From positions 620,001 through 684,000 of the forward strand of contig NZ_CP069533.1 of assembly GCF_016889765.1 (NCBI RefSeq): a stretch of 64,000 nucleotides of DNA. Reading direction: 5' to 3'. This document shows, piece after piece, positions 63,180-64,000 of this stretch; within the stretch, counting starts at the first letter, position 1, and each line of letters begins with the position of its first letter. Both the position numbers and the translations under genes were made by a program. The notes below the pieces were generated by a model. The model made no database searches. It was given only the letters and a program-made list of their open reading frames with translations, and was not told where the DNA came from. This DNA comes from Corynebacterium minutissimum. Its GTDB lineage: Bacteria > Actinomycetota > Actinomycetes > Mycobacteriales > Mycobacteriaceae.

Positions 63180-64000
63180 CTAATATCCGGCGTGCGGATC
63201 AACGAGGGTGGGCAGCTGCTTCCCCGCCGCGAAAGCGGTAGCCACTTTAATGGTGTGCGCTCCGATCTTTTCGCGCACTGAGCGCTGCGTGTTGGCAATG
63301 TGTGGGGTGATAACCACGCGCTTGTCCTGCCACAGCGGGTGATCCTCCGGGAGCGGCTCTGGGTCAGTGACGTCAAGCGCCGCACCCGCGATCTCCCCGG
63401 AGTCCAAGGCAGCAATGAGGTCCTCAGTATTGATGAGCGGGCCGCGGCCCACGTTGACCACCACCGCGTGATCGGGCATCTGTGTGAACGCTTCCGCGTT
63501 CACCATGTGGCGGGTCTCCGGGGTCAGAGGGGCGATGAGGACAAAGTAGTCCGCTTTCGGCCAGACCGTGTCCACCTCGGCGATGGGATAGGTTTCATGT
63601 GCGCCCTCAACCGGGTTGCCGGAACGATTGACCGCGATGATGCGCGGACCAAAACCAGACAACATCGTGATGAGCCGCTTGCCAATGCCGCCGGCACCGA
63701 TGATGGCCACCGTCTTATCGTCATACAGGTACGAGGTGTGGGCCTCCATGTCCGCATAGGAGTCGAAAGTGCCGTTGACACGACGGTGCGCATGCAGCTG
63801 CGCCAAAAGCAACGCGATGGTGGATTCCGCCACCGTGTTGTCATACACACCAGCCGCGTTCGACCACGGCACCGTACTGTCCTTCATCGCCTCGAGGACG
63901 TGGTCGACGCCAGCCGAGGGGATCTGGACGAAGCCAATGTTGTCAGGGAGTGGGTCCGGGAAATCAGTGCCGTCACCGGTGTAGATGAGGAAGGAGGCGT
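63180..64000 (-). CDS. D-2-hydroxyacid dehydrogenase, 5' end outside window
   Basis: The frame stays open to the window edge, so the N-terminus is missing; about 273 residues are visible. The nucleotide-binding motif is VAIIGAGGIGKRL. Catalytic residues fit the D-isomer family: Arg in NVGRGPLINTEDL upstream region, Glu in the DVTDPEPLP block and His in ITPHIANT. The visible part begins inside the first substrate domain (LIYTGDGTDFPDPLP). It lies upstream of proA as in C. glutamicum. The exact hydroxyacid is unknown. Confidence 0.9.
   Translation of the reverse strand, partial: ASFLIYTGDGTDFPDPLPDNIGFVQIPSAGVDHVLEAMKDSTVPWSNAAGVYDNTVAESTIALLLAQLHAHRRVNGTFDSYADMEAHTSYLYDDKTVAIIGAGGIGKRLITMLSGFGPRIIAVNRSGNPVEGAHETYPIAEVDTVWPKADYFVLIAPLTPETRHMVNAEAFTQMPDHAVVVNVGRGPLINTEDLIAALDSGEIAGAALDVTDPEPLPEDHPLWQDKRVVITPHIANTQRSVREKIGAHTIKVATAFAAGKQLPTLVDPHAGY

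Overview
The window is about 60% GC and reads as a chromosomal segment of a Corynebacterium, probably a non-diphtheriae species. I infer this from gene order: glyS / znr-zur, uppS-recO-era, ybeY-phoH-rsmE-dnaJ-hrcA, hemW, fadD / malQ, aecD-brnQ-luciferase-like, lepA / rpsT, holA-comEC-comEA, rsfS-nadD and proA-hydroxyacid dehydrogenase all follow the corynebacterial arrangement. A mycolyltransferase-like esterase and two cutinase-like proteins fit a mycolate cell envelope. I do not assign a species. No rRNA, tRNA, CRISPR array, prophage or intact insertion sequence was seen.

Layout. 1-6.4 kb: 3' part of a TPM-domain protein; glyS with two unknown downstream genes; zinc regulators znr-zur; a membrane-protein/Xre-regulator pair with three operator copies. 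6.4-16.6 kb, mostly minus strand: uppS-recO-era, a repeat-rich gap, pdxY, then hrcA-dnaJ-rsmE-phoH-ybeY, a second repeat-rich gap, and hemW. 16.7-24.2 kb: two CNNM/CorC-type transporters, an unknown gene, fadD and malQ. 24.2-32.5 kb: two tiny membrane proteins divergent from a type-B carboxylesterase, then idi-lipoprotein, an ABC exporter, aecD, brnQ and a flavin monooxygenase. 32.5-39.2 kb: a GntR regulator with a full peptide-type ABC importer and a FUSC protein, all with overlapping ends. 39.1-46.9 kb: an accessory-looking block with thpR, small and frameshifted ORFs, a two-component system, two PrsW-like membrane proteases around a secreted protein, an M20 amidohydrolase and a mycolyltransferase-like esterase. 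47-53 kb: an HNH protein of the 13E12/DUF222 type, lepA back to back with a PemK/MazF-like gene, rpsT, and a restriction-modification pair directly behind rpsT. 53-64 kb, minus strand: LysE exporter, ankyrin protein, holA-comEC-comEA, degV-phosphatase-rsfS, nadD, two cutinase-like genes, proA, a small membrane protein and a 5'-truncated hydroxyacid dehydrogenase.

How the genes work together. Translation and ribosome biogenesis dominate the core (glyS, ybeY, rsmE, era, lepA, rpsT, rsfS), with the heat-shock pair hrcA-dnaJ and envelope-lipid enzymes (uppS, idi, fadD, cutinase/mycolyltransferase types). Many first genes carry a TANNNT -10 hexamer six to eight bases before the start codon, which suggests leaderless mRNAs; I used this to choose several starts. 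Two divergent pairs (lepA/pemK-like and the 24.5-kb pair) have overlapping -10 elements in spacers of 18 and 23 bp.

The best candidates for something undescribed are the two-PrsW locus beside a divergent two-component system, with prsW1 bounded by 26-bp direct repeats, and the restriction-modification pair that appears to ride on the rpsT transcript. Two families of palindromic intergenic elements also recur in the window.
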